Shown: positions 1-6,041 of the stretch, piece by piece
How positions within the stretch are numbered: position 1 is the first letter of the stretch
Layout of the letters: every line of letters begins with the position of its first letter
From: Terriglobales bacterium
Lineage (GTDB): Bacteria > Acidobacteriota > Terriglobia > Terriglobales > Gp1-AA117
Assembly (NCBI GenBank): GCA_030150795.1
Contig: JASLFF010000269.1
Location: 1 to 8,004, forward strand
DNA length: 8,004 nucleotides
Direction: 5' to 3'
The notes under the pieces: model-generated
Seen by the model: only the letters and a program-made list of their open reading frames with translations
What the model was told of the DNA's origin: nothing
Databases searched by the model: none
Translations under genes and position numbers: made by a program

Positions 1-326
1 ACCAGATCGACCGCGAGGTCCGCGAAGTCAAAAAAGAAAACACGCGCCTGCGCCGCGCGCAACACGCCGCTGAATACCTGGTGGAAGCCATGGAAGCCGA
101 GCTCGATCCGCTGCCGCTCATGAAAGCTGCATTCCGCCGCAACGCCCAGGCCCGACAAGGATGGAAAGTCATGCCGCAATCGCTCCGCTGGCGATACCTG
201 ATCTTCATCTTCCGCGGCCGCTATCCGGAAACGCGCGCCCTCTACATCGAGCGGACCATCCTGGATGCCGCCCAATACGCCGGCAGACACACTGGAAACG
301 CCAATCACCCGGACATAGAGACGTAG
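1..326 (+). CDS. C-terminal part of an unrecognised coiled-coil protein (cut by window start)
   Basis: The frame is open from the first bases of the window (first complete codon at position 3) and ends at TAG 324-326. The gene therefore starts upstream, and internal GTG 81 or ATG 90 need not be the true start. The visible ~107 residues begin with a charged stretch rich in Glu, Lys and Arg (REVREVKKENTRLRRAQ) typical of a coiled coil. Next comes an acidic segment (EAMEAELDPLPLMK), then a Trp/Arg/aromatic-rich block (WRYLIFIFRGRYPETRALY). No membrane span or catalytic motif is evident. I do not recognise the family. The codon pattern (strong G/C at third positions) and long open frame support a real gene. 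No terminator is obvious after the stop. Confidence 0.6.
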   Translation, partial: QIDREVREVKKENTRLRRAQHAAEYLVEAMEAELDPLPLMKAAFRRNAQARQGWKVMPQSLRWRYLIFIFRGRYPETRALYIERTILDAAQYAGRHTGNANHPDIET

Positions 327-400
327 CACCGCTAAGTCTCAAAATCTATCGCCCATAATCCGGCCTCCTGCTGAACGCTGCCATCCCAAACTTCCCATCA

Positions 401-480
401 GCGAAAATCCGTGTGATCCGCGTAATCAGCGGTAGGTTTTTTCTGATCGATGAAAATCCGGCCATCCGTGGTAAAGGTTT
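401..480. repeat. Two-copy imperfect direct repeat with 'AAAATCCG..ATCCGYG' core
   Basis: Copy A (about 402-440) has core GAAAATCCG then TGTGATCCGCG and ends GGTAGGTTTT. Copy B (about 452-480) has GAAAATCCG then GCCATCCGTG and ends GTAAAGGTTT. They align over ~30 bases once a nine-base insertion in copy A is allowed. Similar 'ATCCGTGT.ATCCGYGG' tracts occur, to my recollection, as dispersed intergenic repeats in several soil bacterial genomes. This is memory, not a search. The repeat overlaps the ATG at 450, an argument against that codon as the start of the next gene. Confidence 0.45.
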
Positions 481-494
481 GCTACCCTTTTTCG

Positions 495-1505
495 GTGAAA
501 AGAATCCTGCTCCTGCTACTCTCTCTGCCACTTCTCGCCCAATCCCCCGTCACTCTCCACCAAACCATCCAGATCGACGGCGCTAACTACCAGGCAATCA
601 TTACCAAGCCAGAAACTTCCGGAAAGCATCCTGCCGTCTTCCTGATCGGCGGCCTCGGCTGCTACTCGCTCGACAACCTCAAGCCCGACGATCCATTCTT
701 TCAACTTCTTTCCGGCCTCACCCAGCGCGGATACGTCACCATGCGCGTGGATAAAAACGGTGAAGGCAAAAGTGAAGGCCCGCCCTGTGACAGCCCGCAA
801 TCCGACCTGCAGCTCGCCGTCAAGCGCTCACTGGCAGGACTCAACGCTCTCGCCGCCGCAGACTTTGTTGATCGCGACAACATTTTCATCCTGGCCCACT
901 CCATAGGTCCGCTGGAAGGCGTGGTGGTGGCGCAGAAGTTTCCCGTCCGCGGCTTCATCGCCGCTGAAACCATCGGACGCACCTGGATGGAATACACGCT
1001 CGAAAACGCGCGTCGCCAAATGTTGATCCTGGGCCACGGCTATGACGAAGCCGACCGTTTTGTCCGCCTGACCGAACGCTGCCAGCACCGCTTCCTCATC
1101 GATAAACAGACTCCGGAGCAGGTGGTAAAGACATCGCCCGAGTGCAAAGACTCGGTCAATACCTTCGGTGTCTCCGCCACCTACTTGCAGCAGATCGCCG
1201 ACCTCGATCTTGCCGTGGAGTGGAAAAAAGTTGATGTGCCAGTGCTCGTCACGTATGGCACTTCCGATCCCGCGACCTGGGCTGAAGAAAGCCGCTACCT
1301 CGCTGAAATGATCAACAGCTTCCATCCCGGCCGAGCTACCTACATCGAACTTCCGGGCATGGGGCACGGCCTCGATCTCGTGCCGTCGAAGCGCGCATGG
1401 CTGGAAGCGGTACGCAAGCATGAGCACGGCCCATTCGATCGCGAGTTCTTGGATCGCATTGATGCGTGGATCCGCAAAATAATGGCTGAGAAAACACAAA
1501 AATAA
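495..1505 (+). CDS. Exported alpha/beta hydrolase (dienelactone-hydrolase/acyl-hydrolase-like)
   Basis: From GTG 495 this encodes 336 residues. An in-frame ATG at 450 would add 15 residues, but it lies inside an intergenic repeat, while GTG 495 gives a textbook signal peptide (MKRILLLLLSLPLLAQSP). No good Shine-Dalgarno site precedes either start. Visible fold signatures, numbered from GTG, are: strand-loop HPAVFLIGGLG near 45-55 (oxyanion-hole region); RVDKNGEGKSEGP at 84-96; nucleophile elbow AHSIG with Ser136, an Ala variant of GxSxG; a candidate acid Asp258 in VTYGTSDPATW; and catalytic His291 in GMGHG. A Ser-Asp-His triad is thus complete. Cys98 and the C-terminal helical part show nothing unusual. 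It probably hydrolyses an ester, peptide or acyl bond in the periplasm; substrate unknown. It appears monocistronic, 170 bases before a small ORF. Confidence 0.85.
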   Translation: MKRILLLLLSLPLLAQSPVTLHQTIQIDGANYQAIITKPETSGKHPAVFLIGGLGCYSLDNLKPDDPFFQLLSGLTQRGYVTMRVDKNGEGKSEGPPCDSPQSDLQLAVKRSLAGLNALAAADFVDRDNIFILAHSIGPLEGVVVAQKFPVRGFIAAETIGRTWMEYTLENARRQMLILGHGYDEADRFVRLTERCQHRFLIDKQTPEQVVKTSPECKDSVNTFGVSATYLQQIADLDLAVEWKKVDVPVLVTYGTSDPATWAEESRYLAEMINSFHPGRATYIELPGMGHGLDLVPSKRAWLEAVRKHEHGPFDREFLDRIDAWIRKIMAEKTQK

Positions 1506-1526
1506 TTTCCTGGTTTTCTCCGTTAG

Positions 1527-1550
1527 CGCTGTGTGTCCTCAGCCACAGCG
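1527..1550. repeat. Inverted repeat CGCTGTG-N10-CACAGCG
   Basis: The arms at 1527-1533 and 1544-1550 are perfectly complementary over 7 bp with a 10-base loop, about 20 bases after the hydrolase stop. There is no T-run on the + side, so it is not a classical intrinsic terminator. It could stabilise the 3' end of the hydrolase mRNA. It also lies about 95 bases upstream of the start expected from the sigma-54-like element at 1620-1634, where an activator site would be expected. Its role is inferred only. Confidence 0.35.
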
Positions 1551-1618
1551 TCCAACCGCAGCCACATATTCGCGCCGGTAAAACGCCACTAACTGTATCC
1601 AAATCAATAACTTGACCT

Positions 1619-1635
1619 TTGGCTTACGGCTTGCC
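1619..1635 (+). promoter_or_regulatory. Candidate sigma-54 (-24/-12) promoter
   Basis: TGGC at 1620-1623 and TTGC at 1631-1634 match the sigma-54 consensus halves (TGGCAC and TTGCW), with the required GG-N10-GC spacing. The ACG after TGGC is not conserved here (TTA), and the base after TTGC is C rather than A/T. The predicted RNA start, near 1646, lies 18 bases before a Shine-Dalgarno site and 30 bases before the ATG of the 50-residue ORF. A TGGC-N7-NTGC match is expected about once by chance in a window of this size, so placement is the main support. Confidence 0.35.
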
Positions 1636-1675
1636 TTTAGTCCTATGCTGCCATCGCAGCACAGGGAGATAAGCC

Positions 1676-1828
1676 ATGAATACCACGTCAATCCAGCAGA
1701 ACCAGATCCAGAGAAGCCTCCTTCCCATGCTCTACACCTGGACGCGCAGCATCGCCTGGACTGTTTTTCTCTCGACGCTCCTTGCCGTCCTCTTCGCTTT
1801 GATCTGTGATGGCTGCTCTAGCCACTAA
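1676..1828 (+). CDS. Small single-span membrane protein, 50 residues
   Basis: ATG 1676 is preceded by GGGAG at 1664-1668, 7 bases away, and the frame ends at TAA 1826-1828. The N-terminal ~20 residues are polar (MNTTSIQQNQIQRSLLP). A hydrophobic helix follows at about 28-43 (WTVFLSTLLAVLFALI), ending in a short Cys-containing tail, CDGCSSH. The Arg before the helix and the short tail suggest an N-in, C-out single-span protein, but topology is uncertain. No family is recognised. Support comes from the ribosome binding site and the coherent topology. Possible roles are a small membrane regulator, a toxin-like peptide or a subunit of a larger complex; nothing in the sequence decides between them. 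Confidence 0.5.
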   Translation: MNTTSIQQNQIQRSLLPMLYTWTRSIAWTVFLSTLLAVLFALICDGCSSH

Positions 1829-1959
1829 ATTCATTGATCTCTTTTCTTCCGACAGAACGCCACGAGAATTGGTAGAACTAACGCCCACTTGCTTTCCGTC
1901 CTTTGCGTCTGTTGCGATCCACGCCTGTCTGAATGCTGACGATTGATTGCCGGCTTGCT

Positions 1960-1996
1960 AAGAAAAATAGGCCAGGCTCTTTTCAGAACCTGGCCT
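1960..1996 (-). terminator. Intrinsic terminator of the PsbP-like gene
   Basis: AGGCCAGG (1969-1976) and CCTGGCCT (1989-1996) form a perfect 8-bp stem with a 12-base loop. Read on the minus strand the stem is followed at once by ATTTTTCTT (the complement of 1960-1968), giving a U-tract. It lies about 40 bases beyond the stop of the minus-strand gene at 2034, so it is correctly oriented and placed to end that transcript. Confidence 0.8.
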
Positions 1997-2033
1997 GGGC
2001 TTCACCGCTATTTCTTGCCACTTGTCGCCTCCC

Positions 2034-2936
2034 TTACTGCTGAGGATTGCTTGCCGTTGGCGCAGCCGGCTCGCTGGTAGCTACCACCGGGACTGGATCA
2101 GACTTGATCTTTACTGTGGTCAAGATCCGTTCCAGTTTGTCGAAGACCTGCAGATGGTCTGCCGGCTTTGTGGTTCCCGGAGCGTCTTCCACTCCCAGCG
2201 CAAATTCATAGCATGCGCCATTTTCAAAGTGATGGTAGTAGCGCGCCTCGCTCTGGTCGGTAAAACTTTCCGTCTTGGCGAACTCCACACCAAGAATGTT
2301 GGTTTTGGCCGGCACAATCGAGTCATCGTCGGCGTCCACCGGAGGATTGGTAGAGGTTTCCGCGTTGGTTGAGGCTTCAGCCAGTTCCGGCACAGAGGCA
2401 AACTTGCTGCACTGCTCCGCCGTCACGCCTTTGTTCACGCTCGTCTTAAAGTATGACGAGGCGCGCGTTCCCGGCAGCACCAGCGTGGTCAGCGTTTCTC
2501 CGCCTGGATCGGCAAAGTTCATCGTCACCGGATCAGGCCATGCTGAATCCTTATTGTCCGCGTCCGGGGTCAGCATGGTGTAGGTCTTGGGATAGCGGAA
2601 CGAAATACCGTATGTGCTGTTTTTATAGGTTGCCGTGGAAACGCGTTTGATCGCTTTCTTCTTCTCGATCACCGCTTCAACTTTCTTTTCCAGTTGGTCT
2701 ACCGGCTGGCTTGTCGCCGCCATCGGGCTTGTCGTGTTCGGCCCGGAAGCATTCTGGCTTGCAGGATTCGCTTGGGCGTTCTTGTTGCCGGCTTTTGAAC
2801 AGCCGTTAAAGTCGAGCACCACCATCAGCGCCAGCACCGCGGTTGCCGCTGCGGTGGCTGCGCCGCCAATCATCCGTGCCCGCTTGGTTGAACTGCTATC
2901 GATTGGAGTTGCGTTGAAAAATTTCAGGTTTGCCAT
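2034..2936 (-). CDS. Membrane-anchored protein with PsbP-like domain
   Basis: 300 residues starting at ATG 2936, with a near-perfect GGAGGTG Shine-Dalgarno site (complement of 2944-2950) spaced 7 bases. Layout: cytoplasmic N-terminus with a basic KRAR cluster (18-21); one hydrophobic segment at about 23-41 (GGAATAAATAVLALMVVLD); a low-complexity Asn/Ser/Pro/Thr linker (50-78); a charged helix at 80-97; then a globular domain from ~103 beginning YKNSTYGISFRYPKTYTM. That 'YGISFRYP..Y' opening is characteristic of PsbP-like domains in bacterial exported proteins. A Pro/Ala-rich tail follows (280-300). Cys46 just after the span is not in a normal lipobox, so I favour an N-terminal anchor over a lipoprotein. 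Function unknown. The gene is probably monocistronic, with its own terminator at 1960-1996. Confidence 0.8.
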   Translation of the reverse strand: MANLKFFNATPIDSSSTKRARMIGGAATAAATAVLALMVVLDFNGCSKAGNKNAQANPASQNASGPNTTSPMAATSQPVDQLEKKVEAVIEKKKAIKRVSTATYKNSTYGISFRYPKTYTMLTPDADNKDSAWPDPVTMNFADPGGETLTTLVLPGTRASSYFKTSVNKGVTAEQCSKFASVPELAEASTNAETSTNPPVDADDDSIVPAKTNILGVEFAKTESFTDQSEARYYHHFENGACYEFALGVEDAPGTTKPADHLQVFDKLERILTTVKIKSDPVPVVATSEPAAPTASNPQQ

Positions 2937-2943
2937 GTTTGTT

Positions 2944-2992
2944 CACCTCCGCCGCCTTGGGGCAGCACTCTTCTCTATGGCACGGAGGCGGC
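2944..2992 (-). promoter_or_regulatory. Possible Shine-Dalgarno-pairing hairpin in the leader of the PsbP-like gene
   Basis: In the minus-strand leader, GCCGCCT (complement of 2986-2992) can pair over 7 bp with AGGCGGC (complement of 2951-2957), which directly abuts the GGAGGTG site. The same upstream arm also contains CCTCCG, which could instead pair with the CGGAGG of the ribosome binding site itself. Two mutually exclusive pairings around a strong ribosome binding site suggest translational control, but this is structure seen by eye, without energies. Confidence 0.3.
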
Positions 2993-3140
2993 CATTCACA
3001 AATCCATTGATTCTGCGCGATTTAAGTGAGAAGCAAAACTGCGGTCTACGTGGCGGCCAAAACACAATGTGTGCAGCCAGACACGAACCGCAGCCAAGGT
3101 CCGGCCCAAATTAGAGCTGGTTGAGCGAGGTCTCTATTCG
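2993..3140. other. Gap between the defence operon and the PsbP-like gene
   Basis: This stretch should contain the end of the minus-strand ATPase-HNH transcript and the promoter of the PsbP-like gene. I see no convincing intrinsic terminator for the HNH gene, only a 4-bp stem around 3059-3076 that I do not trust. I also see no clear -35/-10 pair. Read-through from the defence operon into the PsbP-like gene therefore cannot be excluded. Confidence 0.4.
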
Positions 3141-3722
3141 TTATGGGAGTACTTGTCCCAGAGCTTGTGCGCGCTCAACAGCTCGTGCGACCTGGGGAGC
3201 GTAGGTTCTCAACCCTGCGATTGGCAGTAGGCCGTCTCGGTAGTGTTCGTAATAGAGACGACGTGCTCTGCGGACTTTATGTCCATTTCGAAGCCTGAGA
3301 CGCTCAATCGTAAATTGCGCTTTTGTACGAATGTCGGCTGGAACAAGATCTGTGAGTACCAATTGGAATGATGGAAAAATAACCTCGAACCACTCATCAT
3401 TGACTTCAAACGGATCAAGCACGTGATCGTCCAAGTTTTTCTTGCTGCTGTTGACCGATCCCGAAGCAAAACGATAATTGCTCCATTCATAAGCTAAATT
3501 GCGGTGATTCTTGCAGCTTAAGTAATGATCCACAGTTCCGTCTGCATCCCACATTGCGCGATAACCGCACCGATTTGCAAATGCGTGTGCAAGATCGGGC
3601 AGGAATTGTGACCATAGATCGATGGGCCGCCCTGTTGCGTTTTCTGCCAGCCAAGTGGTACCAGGCTGTCGGGTCCTGTTATAGAAGTGCTCTGGTTCAG
3701 GCAACCGCTCCACTCGTATCAT
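3141..3722 (-). CDS. HNH-type endonuclease, effector of a Septu-like ATPase-HNH pair (PtuB-like)
   Basis: 193 residues from ATG 3722, whose ATGA overlaps the TGA stop of the ATPase, so translation is probably coupled. An upstream TTG at 3773 would lengthen it, but the MIRVERLPEP start fits how I recall relatives beginning. The nuclease core is visible: VDHYL with Asp65-His66 (His66 likely general base), YEWSNYRFA with Asn82, and VNSSKKN with Asn91 (third motif residue, an HNN-like variant). VLDPFEV (101-107) and WFEVIFPSF (111-119) follow. A basic helical stretch, RTKAQFTIERLRLRNGHKVRRARR, completes the domain at about 132-155 and may bind nucleic acid. Only Cys52 and Cys70 remain near the core, so the CxxC zinc pairs common in HNH proteins are absent. 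The Pro-Lys usually after the His motif is Ser-Cys-Lys. Expected role: nucleic-acid cleavage under ATPase control. Family call is by recognition of motifs; Septu membership is inferred. Confidence 0.75.
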   Translation of the reverse strand: MIRVERLPEPEHFYNRTRQPGTTWLAENATGRPIDLWSQFLPDLAHAFANRCGYRAMWDADGTVDHYLSCKNHRNLAYEWSNYRFASGSVNSSKKNLDDHVLDPFEVNDEWFEVIFPSFQLVLTDLVPADIRTKAQFTIERLRLRNGHKVRRARRLYYEHYRDGLLPIAGLRTYAPQVARAVERAQALGQVLP

Positions 3723-5008
3723 GACCGGGAAACGCTTGCGGGTGGACGGTCTGCTCCAATCCAGTTCACCCAATATGGATCGTCGCCTGCCAGAGTCCGC
3801 CGCAGTTCCACCTCGATTGCTTCCCGCGTACGTAAGTCGGGTGGCAGTTGATCTATAAGACCCGCCATAAAGTCATCCGCCGCTTTCATGGCGCGCTCGG
3901 CTTCCGTACTGTACCCTGTGCTCAGGTCAAACATGTCACTGGTAAGCCAACTGATGACATCCCCCTGTTTGGCCCAGGGAATCTCTTCAACCTGGACTTG
4001 TTGTTGCTCTGTGAGTTTCAAATTGAACAGCCTGTCAGTTGCCGCATTGAAGTGAGTTTCAATCGACGCTAGAACCAGAGGTGCATGCGTCGTCACAATT
4101 GCTTGAATGGTTATGTCTTCATTGGATAACAAAATGTTCTGAACCGCCTCAAGGACCGCCGGGAGGAGTCGCCGCTGCCATTGTGGATGTAAATGGGCCT
4201 CGACCTCGTCAAGCAAGACAATGACTCGATGTGCCACTGTATCTCCAGTTAGTTTGGCAGCTCGGTTGTGTTCAGTCCAGGCCCATACCAGAATATATGC
4301 CAAGGAAAGAATCCGCCTCATGCCAGCGGAGATTTGAGTGATCGGCACTTCCCCGTATGGCAAACGCAAAGTCGGAACTTCACGACTGTCCAATATGGAC
4401 ACCTTCCTCGATGTACCCGGGAGTAATCGTTCATTTTGATTCGGCGAAAGGCGGTCTAGAACGCGCTCAAGCAACCTGAAGTCTCCATTGCTTTTCAAGC
4501 GCCACGTCTCCCAGTCTTCAATTAGGCCGCGACAAACGACGGTTCCATCGGAAAGCCTCAATCCTTCCCAAAGACTTTGGCCGTCAAAGTCAAACTTGTC
4601 GGGACGAGACTCATACTGAACCGGAGATTCACCTCCGCGCCAATAATTCCGCGCAGGATCCCACACGGAAAAACCACCATCGACGCGAGCGTAAATAATC
4701 AAGCCTGGCATTGGGGGGCGGCGTTGTGGCAGTTTCCATTGCTGCTCCTTCCTGTCGAAGCCGCAAGTCACTGGGGCATTCGGGCCACCTTTGCCGTGAA
4801 CGTGATAGGTGATTGATGCTCCAAGTTGCGGCGGAGGAATAATGACGCGATCGCCAGCCCAGGTTCGTGTCAAAGCAAACCAGGCGCTGTCGAGGACGAA
4901 GGTTTTGCCGACACCATTATCGCCGGTAATGATGTTCAATCGCGAACCAAACTCAAACGTCAATTTCGGCGCGAGACCCATATTGTCGAGAGTTAATTGC
5001 TCTAACAT
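3719..5008 (-). CDS. AAA/ABC-type ATPase (AAA_21/AAA_15 class), Septu-like PtuA-type component
   Basis: 429 residues from ATG 5008. The frame also runs to TTG 5065, but the start MLEQLTLDNMG is the normal first strand of this class, and a -10-like TATAAC at 5072-5067 would put the TTG near or outside the mRNA start. No clear Shine-Dalgarno site precedes ATG 5008. Motifs in order: Walker A GDNGVGKT (29-36); Q/lid region with PGLIIYARVDGGFSVWDP (101-118), highly characteristic of a known ATPase family paired with HNH proteins; signature-like ISAGMRR (226-232); Walker B VIVLLDEVE (262-270, Glu268/Glu270 candidates); AHLHPQWQ just after; switch His308 in TTHAP. There is no long coiled coil, so it is PtuA-like rather than SMC-like. 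It is the first gene of a two-gene operon, overlapping the HNH gene by ATGA. Likely role: nucleotide-dependent sensing and restraint of the nuclease partner. Confidence 0.85.
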   Translation of the reverse strand: MLEQLTLDNMGLAPKLTFEFGSRLNIITGDNGVGKTFVLDSAWFALTRTWAGDRVIIPPPQLGASITYHVHGKGGPNAPVTCGFDRKEQQWKLPQRRPPMPGLIIYARVDGGFSVWDPARNYWRGGESPVQYESRPDKFDFDGQSLWEGLRLSDGTVVCRGLIEDWETWRLKSNGDFRLLERVLDRLSPNQNERLLPGTSRKVSILDSREVPTLRLPYGEVPITQISAGMRRILSLAYILVWAWTEHNRAAKLTGDTVAHRVIVLLDEVEAHLHPQWQRRLLPAVLEAVQNILLSNEDITIQAIVTTHAPLVLASIETHFNAATDRLFNLKLTEQQQVQVEEIPWAKQGDVISWLTSDMFDLSTGYSTEAERAMKAADDFMAGLIDQLPPDLRTREAIEVELRRTLAGDDPYWVNWIGADRPPASVSRS

Positions 5009-5066
5009 GCCAATGTGATGATAAGACGTAGCTACCGCGCAAACAAGCGCGCAATAGCCCAACAAC

Positions 5067-5072
5067 GTTATA
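5067..5072 (-). promoter_or_regulatory. Possible -10 box for the ATPase-HNH operon
   Basis: The minus strand reads TATAAC here, 5 of 6 matches to TATAAT, about 58 bases upstream of ATG 5008. No good -35 hexamer is found 16-18 bases further upstream (the sequence there is CCCTGA-like), so the call rests on the -10 alone. Confidence 0.25.
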
Positions 5073-5206
5073 AGAAGAACACCGCAAAATCAGGGAAGGC
5101 GGGTTGTGAGGTGGAAAATAGAGTCTCGGAATATTCACGTGCCGTGTGTAAAGCAGGCATCTAGCCAAGGGCTTTGATTCGACGTGCTTGGTCTGATTGT
5201 TTTTCC

Positions 5207-5244
5207 CACACTGCGCTTTCTGCCGAGCAGTTAGCGAAAGTGTG
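5207..5244. other. Long interrupted hairpin (14 bp) upstream of the defence operon
   Basis: A 38-base inverted repeat made of three helices: CACACT/AGTGTG (outer), CGCT/AGCG (middle) and CTGC/GCAG (inner), with a three-base CGA loop and small symmetric TT/TT and G/AA internal loops. All 14 pairs are Watson-Crick. Neither strand has a U-tract directly after the stem, so it is not a classical terminator. It sits between the NTF2-like gene (3' side on the minus strand) and the ATPase start, about 200 bases upstream of the latter. It could be a structured leader or small RNA, a 3'-UTR element, or a trace of mobility. Confidence 0.5.
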
Positions 5245-5247
5245 ACT

Positions 5248-5291
5248 TCCCCCTCATGATCGACTGCTTTTGTTTGTCATTGTGAGGGGGA
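5248..5291. terminator. Stem-loop just after the NTF2-like gene, probable weak terminator
   Basis: TCCCCCTCA (5248-5256) and TGAGGGGGA (5283-5291) form a 9-bp GC-rich stem with a 26-base loop; ATGA/TCAT inside may add pairs. It begins 4 bases after the minus-strand stop at 5295, a typical terminator position, but the minus-strand side lacks a U-run. The plus-strand side does have one (TTCCTATTTTTCTTT), although no + gene points at it. A 3'-end protecting stem or imperfect terminator is the likely role. Confidence 0.5.
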
Positions 5292-5294
5292 TTC

Positions 5295-6026
5295 CTATTT
5301 TTCTTTCGTCCACACCACGTCTTCATTGTTCCTGCGGTCGATGAGCATCGTCACCTTGCCGTCATCGCCGTGACCAAACAGCGTGCGGCCTTCCACGCCT
5401 TTGCGAAAGAAAATATCGCTGGCTTCCGGGATGAGTTCTTCTCTTGGGCGTCCATTGTGCGTTGCGTAAAGATGGCCGTCTTCCGTGGAGATCGTCATCG
5501 TCCGTTCCGGTCCCAGCTTGTACGTTCCGACGTAATCTTCAAACTTGCTTGTATCCGCCTTGCCCGGTGCCGGGTCTTCATAGTATCGATGCACCTGTGT
5601 GGCAATGATCTGCCATTTGCCGGTCCGATACATCCACGTGTCAATCTCATGATAGCGGGCAGACAATTTCTGGCCGAAAACAATCTCCGTTTCATCAAGA
5701 TCGTAGCTGAGGATCGCCGTATCGCCCACAATACGGCTTTGCGGCTGAACAATCTTAATGGTTCCTGAGTACCCTGGCGGCAGCGGCGCCACATCTTTCA
5801 GCAGTGCCGCTTTATCCATATTTCTGCCTTTTTCATCGGAGAACAAGACGTCATCGGCATAGTATTTTTTGAATGGCGACTGGTCGCCGACGGCCACAGC
5901 ATCAAAAAGCTCCTGCGTGTTCCGCACCAGCTCGTCCTGGGTGATCGCGGCTTGTTTAGTCCATCCGCCCAGGATCAAAGCAACCCCAAGCAACACTGCC
6001 ATCCATGCAGAATATCTGCGCTTCAT
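5295..6026 (-). CDS. Exported NTF2-like (SnoaL/DUF4440) protein with C-terminal DUF3471-like domain
   Basis: 243 residues from ATG 6026, with AGGAG (complement of 6034-6038) spaced 7 bases; a TTG two codons upstream is less likely. Residues 1-27 form a signal peptide or anchor: MKRRYSAW followed by a hydrophobic core MAVLLGVALILGG. Residues ~28-148 look like a cystatin-fold NTF2/SnoaL domain: an initial helix (TQDELVRNTQELFDAVAVGD), then YYADDVLFSDEKG, and strand pairs ending in WMYRTGKWQIIATQVHR, the typical DUF4440 ending. Residues ~160-238 resemble DUF3471 (KFEDYVGTYKLGPERTMTIS, then LPEASDIFF-type and VTMLIDRR-type strands), a small beta domain often at the end of exported esterases and NTF2-like proteins. 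It is the second gene of an operon, 15 bases after the deleted amidohydrolase. No catalytic residues can be assigned; function unknown. Confidence 0.82.
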   Translation of the reverse strand: MKRRYSAWMAVLLGVALILGGWTKQAAITQDELVRNTQELFDAVAVGDQSPFKKYYADDVLFSDEKGRNMDKAALLKDVAPLPPGYSGTIKIVQPQSRIVGDTAILSYDLDETEIVFGQKLSARYHEIDTWMYRTGKWQIIATQVHRYYEDPAPGKADTSKFEDYVGTYKLGPERTMTISTEDGHLYATHNGRPREELIPEASDIFFRKGVEGRTLFGHGDDGKVTMLIDRRNNEDVVWTKEK

Positions 6027-6041
6027 CCGCAATCTCCTGAT

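Noticed and set aside
450..494. ATG 450 as start of the alpha/beta hydrolase
   Set aside because: It lies inside the direct repeat and puts 15 non-signal residues before an otherwise standard signal peptide starting at GTG 495.
828..1499. 223-residue open frame on the minus strand
   Set aside because: Shadow of the alpha/beta hydrolase in GC-rich sequence; no ribosome binding site and no domain pattern, whereas the + frame has a full catalytic triad.
5009..5065. TTG 5065 as start of the ATPase
   Set aside because: The extension (MLGYCALVCAVATSYHHIG) precedes the conserved first strand of the ATPase and the possible -10 box lies at its edge; ATG 5008 fits the family better.
5067..5294. Retron-type msr/msd RNA upstream of the ATPase-HNH pair
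   Set aside because: Hairpins exist, but there is no reverse transcriptase gene in the window and no recognisable a1/a2 inverted repeat arrangement.
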